DNA of 64,000 nucleotides from Microbacterium sp. USTB-Y. GTDB taxonomy: Bacteria > Actinomycetota > Actinomycetes > Actinomycetales > Microbacteriaceae. Position 1 is the first letter of the stretch. Each line of letters opens with the position of its first letter. A model generated the notes under the pieces. It did no database searches, was not told where the DNA came from, and was given only the letters and a program-made list of their open reading frames with translations. The DNA lies in NCBI RefSeq assembly GCF_023703415.1, contig NZ_JAGMTU010000001.1, forward strand, positions 186,001 through 250,000, given 5' to 3'. Positions 49,526 to 58,389 of the stretch are shown piece after piece. A program made the position numbers and the translations under genes.

Positions 49526-51067
49526 ATGATGACCGACGCCTACACCCCCGCCGATCTCCCCGAGAAGATCCAGCACTACATCGACGGCGAGTTCGTCGAC
49601 TCCCTCGACGGCGACACCTTCGAGGTGCTCAACCCCGTCACGAACGAGACCTACGTGCGCGCCGCCGCAGGCAAGAAGGCCGACATCGAGCGCGCCGTCG
49701 CGGCCGCCAAGCGCGCCTTCGACGAGGGCCCCTGGCCGCGCATGCTCCCCCGCGAGCGCTCGCGCGTGCTGCACAAGATCGCCGACATCGTCGAGTCCCG
49801 CGATGCGCGCCTCGCCGAGCTCGAGTCCTTCGACTCGGGTCTTCCGATCACCCAGGCGCTCGGCCAGGCCCGCCGTGCCGCCGAGAACTTCCGCTTCTTC
49901 GCCGACCTGATCGTCGCGCAGGCCGACGATGCGTTCAAGGTGCCCGGCAAGCAGATGAACTACGTCAACCGCAAGCCGATCGGCGTCGCCGGCCTCATCA
50001 CGCCGTGGAACACGCCGTTCATGCTCGAGTCCTGGAAGCTCGGCCCCGCGCTCGCGACGGGCAACACGGTCGTGCTGAAGCCCGCCGAGTTCACGCCGCT
50101 GTCCGCTTCCCTCTGGGCGGGCATCTTCGAGGAGGCGGGGCTGCCCCAGGGCGTCTTCAACCTCGTGCACGGCCTCGGCGAGGATGCCGGCGACGCCCTC
50201 GTGAAGCACCCCGACGTGCCGCTCATCTCGTTCACCGGCGAGAGCCGCACCGGTCAGCTGATCTTCGGCAACGCGGCGCCCTTCCTGAAGGGCCTGTCGA
50301 TGGAGCTGGGCGGCAAGAGCCCGGCCGTCGTCTTCGCCGACGCCGACCTCGACACCGCGATCGACGCCTGCATCTTCGGCGTCTTCTCGCTGAACGGCGA
50401 GCGGTGCACGGCCGGATCCCGCGTGATCGTGCAGCGCGACGTGTACGACGAGTTCGTCGAGCGCTTCGCGGCGCAGGCGAAGCGCGTCAAGGTCGGCCTG
50501 CCGCACGACCCGACCACCGAGGTCGGAGCGCTGGTGCACCCGGAGCACTACGAGAAGGTCATGAGCTACGTCGAGATCGGCAAGGGCGAGGGCCGCCTCG
50601 TCGCCGGCGGCGGGCGCCCCGAGGGCTTCCCCACCGGCAACTACGTCGCCCCGACGGTGTTCGCCGACGTGGCCCCCGACGCGCGCATCTTCCAGGAGGA
50701 GATCTTCGGCCCGGTCGTCGCGATCACCCCCTTCGACACCGACGAGGAGGCATTGGCCCTCGCGAACAACACCCGCTACGGCCTCGCCGCCTACATCTGG
50801 ACCAACGACCTCAAGCGCGCGCACAACTTCGCGGGCGCGGTCGAGGCGGGCATGGTGTGGCTGAACTCGAACAACGTGCGGGACCTGCGCACACCGTTCG
50901 GCGGGGTGAAGGCGTCGGGCCTCGGCCACGAGGGCGGCTACCGCTCGATCGACTTCTACACCGACCAGCAGAGCGTGCACATCACCCTCGGCGCCCCGCA
51001 CAACCCGGTCTTCGGCAAGCAGGCGCCGCCGGCCGAGCAGGACCTCGACGACCCGGACCCCCGCTGA
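49526..51067 (+). CDS. hpaE: 5-carboxymethyl-2-hydroxymuconate semialdehyde dehydrogenase-like (HpaE)
   Basis: A 513-residue NAD(P)-dependent aldehyde dehydrogenase. Catalytic Glu260 (SMELGGKSP) and Cys294 (NGERCTAGSR) are present, with the NITPWNTPFML and FTGE binding blocks. IQHYIDGEFVDS at the start and the C-terminal FGGVKASGLGHEGGYRSIDFYTD are typical of HpaE. It oxidises the ring-cleavage semialdehyde made by HpaD. ATG 49526 or the next codon; GGAAGG is upstream. Context decides the specific call. Confidence 0.88.
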   Translation: MMTDAYTPADLPEKIQHYIDGEFVDSLDGDTFEVLNPVTNETYVRAAAGKKADIERAVAAAKRAFDEGPWPRMLPRERSRVLHKIADIVESRDARLAELESFDSGLPITQALGQARRAAENFRFFADLIVAQADDAFKVPGKQMNYVNRKPIGVAGLITPWNTPFMLESWKLGPALATGNTVVLKPAEFTPLSASLWAGIFEEAGLPQGVFNLVHGLGEDAGDALVKHPDVPLISFTGESRTGQLIFGNAAPFLKGLSMELGGKSPAVVFADADLDTAIDACIFGVFSLNGERCTAGSRVIVQRDVYDEFVERFAAQAKRVKVGLPHDPTTEVGALVHPEHYEKVMSYVEIGKGEGRLVAGGGRPEGFPTGNYVAPTVFADVAPDARIFQEEIFGPVVAITPFDTDEEALALANNTRYGLAAYIWTNDLKRAHNFAGAVEAGMVWLNSNNVRDLRTPFGGVKASGLGHEGGYRSIDFYTDQQSVHITLGAPHNPVFGKQAPPAEQDLDDPDPR

Positions 51068-51110
51068 CCCGATCACCGGACCGACTTCTCTTTCACGCAA
51101 GGACGCTGAC

Positions 51111-52274
51111 ATGACCAATCGCGCCGACATGACGCTCACCTCCTCCGGCTTCTTCACGAGCCAGGAGGCGCCCATCTCCACCGACAACCCGATCCCGACC
51201 CCCGCCTCCCCCGCCCCGGACGTGCTCCGCTGCGCCTACATGGAGCTCGTCGTCACCGACCTCGCCGCCTCGCGGGTCTTCTACGTCGACGTGCTCGGGC
51301 TGTACGTGACGGAGGAGGACGACGAGACGATCTACCTCCGCTCCACCGAGGAGTTCATCCACCACAACCTCGTGCTGCGCAAGGGCCCCGTCGCGGCCGT
51401 CGCCGCGTTCTCGTACCGTGTGCGGGAGCCCTCGGACCTCGACCTCGCCGTCGCGTTCTACACCGAGCTCGGCTGCGACGTGCGACGCAACCCCGACGGC
51501 TTCGTGAAGGGGATCGGCGACTCCGTGCGCGTCGTGGATCCGCTCGGCTTCCCGTACGAGTTCTTCCACCAGACCGACCACGTCGAGCGGATGAGCTGGC
51601 GCTACGACCTGCACATCCCCGGCGAGCTCGTGCGCCTGGACCACTTCAATCAGGTCACCCCCGACGTGCCGCGCGCCGTGAAGTACATGCAGGACCTCGG
51701 TTTCCGCGTCACGGAGGACATCCAGGACGAGGAGGGCACGGTGTACGCCGCGTGGATGCGCCGCAAGCCCACCGTGCACGACACCGCGATGACCGGCGGC
51801 GACGGCCCGCGCATGCACCACGTGTGCTTCGCGACGCATGAGAAGCACAACATCCTCGCGATCTGCGACAAGCTCGGCGCGCTCCGCCGCTCCGACGCGA
51901 TCGAGCGGGGACCCGGCCGCCACGGCGTGAGCAACGCGTTCTACCTGTACCTCCGCGACCCCGACGGCCACCGCGTCGAGGTCTACACGCAGGACTACTA
52001 CACCGGCGACCCGGACAACCCCGTGGTCACCTGGGACGTGCACGACAACCAGCGCCGCGACTGGTGGGGCAACCCCGTCGTGCCGAGCTGGTACACCGAC
52101 GCCTCGCTCGTGCTCGACCTCGACGGCAACCCGCAGCCGGTCGTGGCCCGCACGGACAGCAGCGAGATGGCCGTCACGATCGGCGCCGACGGGTTCAGCT
52201 ACACCCGTCCCGCCGACGAGGAGGCCATGCCGGAGTGGAAGCAGGGCGAGTACAAGCTCGGACACCAGCTGTGA
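51111..52274 (+). CDS. hpaD: 3,4-dihydroxyphenylacetate (homoprotocatechuate) 2,3-dioxygenase
   Basis: A 387-residue type I extradiol dioxygenase with two vicinal-oxygen-chelate modules. Metal ligands His178 (RLDHFNQV), His237 (MHHVCFATHE) and Glu290 (HRVEVYTQD) have spacings 59 and 53, the same as His155, His214 and Glu267 of the Brevibacterium fuscum/Arthrobacter enzymes. The C-terminal tail (WWGNPVVPSWYTDASLVLDL) also fits that group. It cleaves the catechol ring using Fe(II) or Mn(II) and O2. The N-terminus is about 23 residues longer than usual. Confidence 0.95.
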   Translation: MTNRADMTLTSSGFFTSQEAPISTDNPIPTPASPAPDVLRCAYMELVVTDLAASRVFYVDVLGLYVTEEDDETIYLRSTEEFIHHNLVLRKGPVAAVAAFSYRVREPSDLDLAVAFYTELGCDVRRNPDGFVKGIGDSVRVVDPLGFPYEFFHQTDHVERMSWRYDLHIPGELVRLDHFNQVTPDVPRAVKYMQDLGFRVTEDIQDEEGTVYAAWMRRKPTVHDTAMTGGDGPRMHHVCFATHEKHNILAICDKLGALRRSDAIERGPGRHGVSNAFYLYLRDPDGHRVEVYTQDYYTGDPDNPVVTWDVHDNQRRDWWGNPVVPSWYTDASLVLDLDGNPQPVVARTDSSEMAVTIGADGFSYTRPADEEAMPEWKQGEYKLGHQL

Positions 52275-53059
52275 GCCTCGACGCCGGCACCATCGCGCAG
52301 CTCGCCGCGGAGCTCGCCGAGGCCGACCGCGCGCACGGGGTGATCCCGCGCATCACGGCACGGCACCCCGAGGCGACCGTCGAGGACTCGTACGCGATCC
52401 AGGGCGTCTGGCGCGACGCGCAGGTCGCCGCGGGACGCCGGCTGGTGGGGCGCAAGATCGGCCTGACGAGCAAGGCGATGCAGCAGGCGACGGGCATCAC
52501 CGAACCCGACTACGGCGTCATGTTCGACGACACGGTGTACCCGTCCGGATCCGAGATCCCGGTCGACCACTTCTCGAACGTGCGGATCGAGGTCGAGCTC
52601 GCGTTCGTGCTCAAGGAGCCGCTCGAAGGCCCCGACTGCACGCTCGAGGACGCCCTCGCCGCGATCGACTACGCCGTGCCGGCCCTCGAGGTGCTCAACT
52701 CGCACATCGAGCTCGAGGGCCGCACGATCGTCGACACGATCAGCGACAACGCGGCCTACGGGGCGATGGTGCTCGGCACCGTGCACAAGCGCCCGGACGA
52801 GATCGACCTGCGCTGGGTGCCCGGGGTGCTCAGCCGAAACGGCGAGATCGAGGAGACCGGGGTCGCCGCCGGCGTCCTCGGTCACCCCGCGACGGGCGTC
52901 GCCTGGCTCGCGAACAAGTTCCACCAGCACGGCGCGCGCCTCGAGGCGGGCGAGATCATCCTGGCCGGATCCTTCACCCGGCCGATGTGGGTCTCGCGCG
53001 GCGACGAGGTGCGCTGCGACTATGGGCCGATGGGAGTCATCGAATGCCGCTTCGTCTGA
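52271..53059 (+). CDS. hpaH: 2-oxo-hept-4-ene-1,7-dioate hydratase
   Basis: A 262-residue FAH-superfamily hydratase that adds water to the decarboxylated intermediate. SYAIQGVWRDAQVAAGRRLVGRKIGLTS and GVMFDDTVYPSGSEIPV are the hydratase blocks; the metal ligands are in RIEVELAFVL and the following ALEVLNSHIE. GTG start overlaps the hpaD stop by 4 bp. It works between HpaG-type decarboxylation and the HpaI aldolase. Confidence 0.93.
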   Translation: MSLDAGTIAQLAAELAEADRAHGVIPRITARHPEATVEDSYAIQGVWRDAQVAAGRRLVGRKIGLTSKAMQQATGITEPDYGVMFDDTVYPSGSEIPVDHFSNVRIEVELAFVLKEPLEGPDCTLEDALAAIDYAVPALEVLNSHIELEGRTIVDTISDNAAYGAMVLGTVHKRPDEIDLRWVPGVLSRNGEIEETGVAAGVLGHPATGVAWLANKFHQHGARLEAGEIILAGSFTRPMWVSRGDEVRCDYGPMGVIECRFV

Positions 53060-53847
53060 GCCCGACGTTCCGCGAGCGCCTCGCCGGCGCCGACCGCCCC
53101 CTGATCGGGATGTGGGCGTGCACGGGTAGCCCCGTCGTCACCGAGATCGCGGCCGGATCCGGACTGGACTGGCTGCTCGTCGACGGCGAGCACTCCGCCA
53201 ACACGCTGGACACCCTCCAGGTGCAGCTGCAGGTCGCCGCGGCCTACCCGATCACCCCGCTCGTGCGCGTGCCGTGGAACGATCCCGTCATCATCAAGCA
53301 GGTCCTGGACCTCGGCGCGCAGAACCTCATCGTGCCGATGGTGTCGTCCGCCGACGAGGCGCGCGCCGCGGTCGCCGCGACCCGTTATCCGCCGCAGGGC
53401 ATGCGCGGCGTCGGATCCGCCCTGGCCCGCAGCGCCCGCTGGAACCGGGTCGAGGGATACCTCGCCGAGGCCGCGCAGCACGTGTCGGTCACCGTGCAGA
53501 TCGAGACCGCCGCGGGGGTCGCCCGGGCGGCGGAGATCGCCGCGGTCGACGGCGTGGACGCGGTGTTCGTCGGGCCGTCCGATCTCGCTGCGTCGCTGGG
53601 GCTGCTCGGACAGCAGACGCACCCCGACGTGATGGCCGCCGTGGAGCAGGTGTTCGCCGCGGTGACCGCTGCGGGCAAGCCGGTGGGCGTGAACGCGTTC
53701 GACCCGGCCGCGGCCGATGCGTACATCGCCGCGGGCGCCGCGTTCGTCGCGGTGGGCGCCGACGTCGCCCTCCTCGCCCGCGCCTCGGAGGCACTCGCGA
53801 CCCGGTTCCTCCCGGCCTCGGCCGTCGGCCCCGCCTCCAGCTACTGA
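53044..53847 (+). CDS. hpaI: 4-hydroxy-2-oxoheptane-1,7-dioate aldolase
   Basis: A 267-residue class II aldolase. LIGMWACTGSPVVTEIAAGSGLDW, LLVDGEHS (with the catalytic DGEH) , LVRVPWNDP and VGPSDLAASLG are typical HpaI blocks. It splits the last pathway intermediate into pyruvate and succinate semialdehyde. The start lies 16 bp inside hpaH, and the whole hpaE-D-H-I run is tightly packed. No hpaF-type isomerase gene is found nearby. Confidence 0.93.
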   Translation: MPLRLSPTFRERLAGADRPLIGMWACTGSPVVTEIAAGSGLDWLLVDGEHSANTLDTLQVQLQVAAAYPITPLVRVPWNDPVIIKQVLDLGAQNLIVPMVSSADEARAAVAATRYPPQGMRGVGSALARSARWNRVEGYLAEAAQHVSVTVQIETAAGVARAAEIAAVDGVDAVFVGPSDLAASLGLLGQQTHPDVMAAVEQVFAAVTAAGKPVGVNAFDPAAADAYIAAGAAFVAVGADVALLARASEALATRFLPASAVGPASSY

Positions 53848-53892
53848 CCTCGGCCTCCTCACCCGGGGTGACCGAGGCCCGGTGCGCACAAT

Positions 53893-53960
53893 TCAGGCCG
53901 GATGTCGCTCGCGCGAGGGATCCGGCCATGGATCCCGGTCCCGGGCGACATCCGGCCTGA
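53893..53960. repeat. 68-bp palindromic element with perfect 16-bp arms
   Basis: TCAGGCCGGATGTCGC (53893-53908) and GCGACATCCGGCCTGA (53945-53960) are exact inverted copies; a second stem GGGATCC-GGCCAT-GGATCCC sits in the centre. It fills most of the hpaI to MFS gap. It could act as terminator for the hpa operon or be a mobile palindromic repeat. Confidence 0.7.
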
Positions 53961-54003
53961 GTAGTGCGTGCCGTCCGGCGTGCGGTGCGCCGAAGCTGTC
54001 AGG

Positions 54004-55263
54004 ATGGGGCGAGTGAAGAAGGCCCTCGCCGCGCTGCAGGACCGCGGGTTCCGCTGGTTCTTCCTGGCGCGCACCCTCACGCTCGTCACCGGCTCGATGT
54101 CGTCGATCGCCCTCGCGTTCGCCGTGCTGAGCATCGACAACGATGCCGGTGCGCTCTCGATCGTGCTCACGGCGTTCACGGTGGCGAACGTCCTCTTCCT
54201 GCTGCTCGGCGGCGTCGTCGCGGACCGGCTGCCGCGGGCGCTCGTGATCCAGACCAGCTACGTGGTCGACATCCTCTCGATCGGCACGACGGCCGCACTG
54301 CTCTTCACGCACACCGCGACGGTCCCGCTGCTGGCCGGCCTCGCCGCACTGAACGGCGCATCCGCCGCCTTCGTCATGCCCGCGATGCAGGGGCTCATCC
54401 CGCAGCTGACGACGCCCGCTCATCTGCAGCAGGCCAACGCGCTGCTGTCCTTCGCCCGCTCCGCCACCACGATCGCGGGCCCGGTCGTCGCAGGAGGCAT
54501 CGTCGCGCTCGCCGGCCCCGCCTGGGTCATGGTGATCCAGGCGGCGGGCTGGGCGCTCGCGATCGTGTTCCTCGCGCTCGTGCGCCTGCCGCCGCCCGTG
54601 CGCGGGCAGCGGGCGGGCCTGTTCCACGACCTGCACGACGGATGGCGCGAGTTCTGGTCCCGCCCCTGGCTGTGGATCGTCGTGCTCGCGTTCATGGTCC
54701 TCAACGCGATCCACGTCGGCGCCTGGGGCGTCGCGGGTCCGTACATCGCCAAGAACGACCCGCTCCTCGGCATCGCCGGCTGGGGGTGGGTCGTGAGCGC
54801 CGAGGGCGCGGGCGTGCTCGTGATGACCCTCGTGCTGCTCTGGCTGCCGCTGCGGCGCCCGCTGCGGCTGGGCATGCTCGGGATGAGCGCCCTCGCGATC
54901 CCGCTCACGCTCCTGGGCGTGCACCCCTCGGTGCTGCTCCTCATCGCCGCCGCGTTCATCGCGGGTGCGGGCGTCGAGGTGTTCAGCACCGGGTGGAACG
55001 TCACGATGATGGAGCAGATCCCCGAGGACAAGCTGTCCCGGGTGTCCAGTTACGACATGCTCGGCAGCTACATCGCGATGCCGCTCGGCACGCTCGCCTT
55101 CGGCTGGCTGATCGCGCGCGCCGACGTGACCGCGCTCATGGTCGGCTCGGCGATCGTCTACGCGTTCATCGCCCTGGGCACCATGCTGATCCCCGGCGTC
55201 TGGCGCATGGGACGGGCGACGGCCGCGTCCGGCGCCCGCGAACAGGCGCCGGATGGCGTCTGA
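54004..55263 (+). CDS. MFS transporter, enterobactin-exporter/MFS_3-like
   Basis: A 419-residue protein with about 11-12 membrane helices. GFRWFFLARTLTLVTGSMSSIALAF and VANVLFLLLGGVVADRLPRALVIQ are typical of the MFS_3 group (EntS, macrolide efflux relatives), as is ASAAFVMPAMQGLIPQL. Probable exporter, substrate unknown. Start is uncertain: ATG 54004 or GTG 54013, both with a possible leaderless -10 box, or an earlier ATG at 53968 that would run into the palindrome. Confidence 0.85.
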   Translation: MGRVKKALAALQDRGFRWFFLARTLTLVTGSMSSIALAFAVLSIDNDAGALSIVLTAFTVANVLFLLLGGVVADRLPRALVIQTSYVVDILSIGTTAALLFTHTATVPLLAGLAALNGASAAFVMPAMQGLIPQLTTPAHLQQANALLSFARSATTIAGPVVAGGIVALAGPAWVMVIQAAGWALAIVFLALVRLPPPVRGQRAGLFHDLHDGWREFWSRPWLWIVVLAFMVLNAIHVGAWGVAGPYIAKNDPLLGIAGWGWVVSAEGAGVLVMTLVLLWLPLRRPLRLGMLGMSALAIPLTLLGVHPSVLLLIAAAFIAGAGVEVFSTGWNVTMMEQIPEDKLSRVSSYDMLGSYIAMPLGTLAFGWLIARADVTALMVGSAIVYAFIALGTMLIPGVWRMGRATAASGAREQAPDGV

Positions 55264-55300
55264 CTGGCGCATTCATAGGCGTCCGCGGCAGGATGAACCC

Positions 55301-56032
55301 ATGACCTTCCCCGTCCTCGCGCCCCTCGCCGACCGCGCGGCACTGTTCGCCGCCCTCCGCCAGGACCAGCTGGTCGCCGCGACCGCCGCCCTGGGCGAGC
55401 ACCGCTGGGACGCAGACCTCGCGGCGGGCACCCTGACCTTCACGTCCGAGACGGATCCGAGCCGCACGCTCGTCGCACGCGCGTCGCTCGTCGCGACGAT
55501 CGCGCCCGGACCCCGCTCGCTGATGTGGGCCTGGGCGCACCCGCAGGGCGGATCCGACCCGTCGGTCGCAGGCCTCCGCGACTACGGCACGACCTACTCG
55601 ATCGCCGAGCTCTCGACCCCGGAGCTGCCGTTCCCGGCCGAGGCCGACGCCGATCTGGACGGCTGGATCGCCGGCGCCGCGCATCAGGTCGGCGCGATCG
55701 CGGAGGAGATCACCGGCCGCTCGCCGTACTACTCCGCGCCCGTCGGCAGCGGCACGCGCGCCGTCTTCCTGCTCGACGCGCCCCTCCCGCCGCTCACCGT
55801 CGCCGACGCCGTCGTCGCGCTCCCGCGGATCCTCTCCGAGCTGACGCTCTCCGACGCGCGCTCCTCGGTCTGGGATCTGGCCCGGCTCGCCGGCTGGAGC
55901 ATGCAGTGGGCCGACGAGGCCTACTCCGCGGCGGTCGTCAGCGACGCGAGCGGCAGCGCGACGTTCCGCTTCGACGAGTACGCGCGCATCGCCGGGATCG
56001 AGTCGCAGCTCGGGCAGGTCCCGCAGGCCTGA
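55301..56032 (+). CDS. DUF6882-like hypothetical protein
   Basis: A 243-residue soluble protein of unknown function. A strand-rich N-terminal part (AAGTLTFTSETDPSRTLVARASLVATI) leads into RSLMWAWAHPQGG, a tryptophan motif that I associate with DUF6882-type proteins. No signal peptide or membrane segment. Start at ATG 55301, preceded by GGCAGGATGAACCC. The family link is from memory of the WAWA motif only. Confidence 0.6.
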   Translation: MTFPVLAPLADRAALFAALRQDQLVAATAALGEHRWDADLAAGTLTFTSETDPSRTLVARASLVATIAPGPRSLMWAWAHPQGGSDPSVAGLRDYGTTYSIAELSTPELPFPAEADADLDGWIAGAAHQVGAIAEEITGRSPYYSAPVGSGTRAVFLLDAPLPPLTVADAVVALPRILSELTLSDARSSVWDLARLAGWSMQWADEAYSAAVVSDASGSATFRFDEYARIAGIESQLGQVPQA

Positions 56033-56072
56033 TCCGGGGCGGAGTCCCGCTCGCCCACGCCCGCCGGCCCGC

Positions 56073-56549
56073 TCAGCGGCCGAGCCGCTGGCGCGCGGTG
56101 TTCCGGCCCGCGCCGACGGGCTCGTGCGCCGTCGCGGCGGCGAGTCCGAACACCGGCATGTCCGCGTAGATCGCCTCCATCTCCCCCGCCGGCACCTGGT
56201 ACGTCTCGTGCCAGACCCCGACGCTGCCGGATCCGAGCATCGTGCGCATGAAGTCGCGCCACGGCTGCAGATGCGGGGCTTCCCGATCGGCGGCGAAGCG
56301 CTGCAGGTGCTCCGGGCTCTCCCAGTAGGAGAGCAGGATCGTGGTGCGCCCGAGCCAGCTCTCGCAACCGAGCATGCCGGCCTCCGGGTGCTCTGCGAGA
56401 TGCCGCAGGATCTTCGGCATCTGCCGCGCCACGCGCTGCACCCGGCCCAGCTGCCACCATCTGTTCGCCCGCATCCCGATGACGAACACCGTGATGTCGC
56501 TGCGGTCCACGGCTGCCGTGTACCGACCGGGGAAGACCTGCCTGCTCAT
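56073..56549 (-). CDS. DUF4188-like monooxygenase-fold protein
   Basis: A 158-residue protein that resembles DUF4188 (ferredoxin-like, dimeric alpha-beta barrel group). ITVFVIGMRANRWWQLGRV, GMLGCESWLGRTTILLSYWES and HETYQVPAGEMEAIYADMP are the characteristic stretches. AAGGAG lies 6 bases before ATG 56549, which decides the start. It is divergent from a TetR regulator with a palindromic operator between them, so it is probably the regulator's target. Enzymatic role unknown. Confidence 0.75.
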   Translation of the reverse strand: MSRQVFPGRYTAAVDRSDITVFVIGMRANRWWQLGRVQRVARQMPKILRHLAEHPEAGMLGCESWLGRTTILLSYWESPEHLQRFAADREAPHLQPWRDFMRTMLGSGSVGVWHETYQVPAGEMEAIYADMPVFGLAAATAHEPVGAGRNTARQRLGR

Positions 56550-56563
56550 CGCCACTCCTTGCG

Positions 56564-56598
56564 AACGTCGTTATAGAACACTGTTACAGAACGACGTT
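56564..56598. promoter_or_regulatory. Inverted repeat, candidate TetR operator
   Basis: AACGTCGTT (56564-56572) and AACGACGTT (56590-56598), perfect 9-bp inverted repeat centred between the divergent DUF4188 and TetR genes. A TAAGAT -10 box (56603-56608) seven bases before the TetR ATG suggests a leaderless mRNA. Confidence 0.6.
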
Positions 56599-56615
56599 AC
56601 GATAAGATCCCTTCC

Positions 56616-57203
56616 ATGGCAAGACCCATCACCCACGACGCGGCCCTGCGTTCGCGACTGATCGAGGTCGCCTCGGCGATGATCGACCGGGACGGCCCCG
56701 ACCGCTTCTCCGTGCGCGAGGCGGCGGGCGAGGCAGGGACCTCGACATCGGCGGTCTACTCGCTGTTCGGCAGCAAGGCGGACCTCATCACCGCCGTGGT
56801 CGCGGACTCCTTCGCCTCGTTCGCCCGCGCGCAGCGCGAGGCGGAGCCCGGGGGCCTCCGCGCTCTCGGCGAGGCGTATCGGGCCTGGGCGCTGCGGCAC
56901 CCCGACCGCTACCGGCTCATGTTCAGCGGCGCGATCGCCGGAGCACCTCACGGCGCCCCGAGCGCCGGCGGCGATCCGGAGCCCGATCCGGAGCTGGATG
57001 CGCTCCTCCCCCTCGCGCGCACCCTCACCGGCGCCGATCGCGTCGACGAGGACGTCGATCTGCGCAGCACCCTGGCCGTCTGGGCGCAGGTGCACGGCGC
57101 GGTCAGCCTCGAGCTCGCGCGCGTCGCCCCGCCCTGGATCGACGCCGACGCCGTGTACGCGACGGTGCTCGACGCGATCGCCGCGGTGCACCCCGGGCGC
57201 TGA
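56616..57203 (+). CDS. TetR family transcriptional regulator
   Basis: A 195-residue repressor. The N-terminal HTH reads LIEVASAMIDRDGPDRFSVREAAGEAG then TSTSAVYSLFGSKADLITAVV; the C-terminal TetR_C_33-like domain contains YRAWALRHPDRYRLMFSG and WAQVHGAVSLEL. Divergent from the DUF4188 gene, which it probably represses together with itself. Ligand unknown. Confidence 0.9.
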   Translation: MARPITHDAALRSRLIEVASAMIDRDGPDRFSVREAAGEAGTSTSAVYSLFGSKADLITAVVADSFASFARAQREAEPGGLRALGEAYRAWALRHPDRYRLMFSGAIAGAPHGAPSAGGDPEPDPELDALLPLARTLTGADRVDEDVDLRSTLAVWAQVHGAVSLELARVAPPWIDADAVYATVLDAIAAVHPGR

Positions 57204-57267
57204 GTCCCGGAGGACGACCGCGAGCCCGGACCGCTCGCCCGGTGGGCCGCTGGGTAGCATGAGCCGC

Positions 57268-58356
57268 ATGGGCGCCCTCGACCTCATCCCCGCCGGCCGC
57301 ACGTTCACCCCCGACGACATCGTCGTCTACGCGGATCCGGAGCACCGCTCCCTCGACGACGCGCTGCGCGACGCCGACCTGCTCGTCAGCTGCCCGCACG
57401 CCGGCGCCGCGATCCCCGAGGAGCTCGCCGAGTTTCTCGCCCCCGCGCTCACGCGACGGCTGCAGTACGACTTCACCGATGTCGCGACGGCGGCCGTCGT
57501 GCGGCGCTGGGCCTCGCAGGATCCCCGGGTCGTCGCCGTGATCAACCCGCACCCGCGTCTCGTCCGCGATCCGAACCGCGCACGGCCCGCCGACGTCGCC
57601 GCCGACCTGACCGCGGCGATCGAGCGCGTCCGCGCCGCCGGCCCCTGGCAGAGGGTCGACCTCTCCGGGGTCGACGCGATCCGCCCCGTCACGTTCTCGT
57701 TCTTCCCGATCATCGAGGTGCCGGACACCGAGGCCGGCCTGCACCGGCTCGTCGAGACGTTCGTCGAGGTCGCCGAGCGCGGTCTCGGCGTCTACGAGCG
57801 CACCCGCGACGAGCTGACCGAGCAGATGGTCGCCGAGCGGCTGCGCACCGGAGGCGCGCTCACCCGGCTGTCGTTCCACGACACCATGAACACCACGACC
57901 ACGAAGGACGGCGCGGTCGACGTCCCGCGCGCCGAGAAGGACCGCCTGCCGAACATCGTCGCGCTCTCCAACCGGGGCGACGCCCGCGGCGAGGAGCGCG
58001 ACCCCGCCGATCCCCCGACCATGGCGCCGGAGCGCCTGCGCGCCCTCGCCGAAGCGCACCGCGTCGGCTTCGACGCCGCGCAGCCGGGTGATGTCGCCCT
58101 CAACCAGCCCTATCTCGGCAGCCAGGAGATCCTCGCCGCCGGCGCCCGCTTCCGCGCGCTCGCGGACGAGGCCGCCGCGGCGGGAGCCGTGCTCGACGCC
58201 GTGCAGGCCGAGTTCCTCCGCGAGTTCCTGCTCGGCGACGCGGCCACCGCGCAGCTGCACCGGCCCGGCACCGACTGGATCACCGAGGACCCCGCGCACG
58301 TCGACAGGATCGCCACGGCCTGCCGCCGCTCCTGGGACCTGTACCGAGCGGGCTGA
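57268..58356 (+). CDS. N-formylglutamate amidohydrolase family protein
   Basis: A 362-residue metal-dependent hydrolase related to HutG/NFGase. SCPHAGAAIPEELAEFL, DFTDVATAAVVRRW, VINPHPRLVRDPNRARP and the later FHDTMNTTTTKDG provide the zinc ligands and catalytic region expected for this family. It could release formate from N-formyl amino acids. The start is set at ATG 57268 because TAGCAT (57255-57260) ends seven bases before it, the leaderless spacing; ATG 57259 is the alternative. Confidence 0.82.
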   Translation: MGALDLIPAGRTFTPDDIVVYADPEHRSLDDALRDADLLVSCPHAGAAIPEELAEFLAPALTRRLQYDFTDVATAAVVRRWASQDPRVVAVINPHPRLVRDPNRARPADVAADLTAAIERVRAAGPWQRVDLSGVDAIRPVTFSFFPIIEVPDTEAGLHRLVETFVEVAERGLGVYERTRDELTEQMVAERLRTGGALTRLSFHDTMNTTTTKDGAVDVPRAEKDRLPNIVALSNRGDARGEERDPADPPTMAPERLRALAEAHRVGFDAAQPGDVALNQPYLGSQEILAAGARFRALADEAAAAGAVLDAVQAEFLREFLLGDAATAQLHRPGTDWITEDPAHVDRIATACRRSWDLYRAG

Positions 58357-58389
58357 TCCCGGCGAAGCCCGCCCGCCGACGAGGGCGGA

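Noticed and set aside
53893..53960. Insertion-sequence terminal repeats
   Set aside because: Only about 36 bp lie between the arms, there is no transposase and no obvious target-site duplication.
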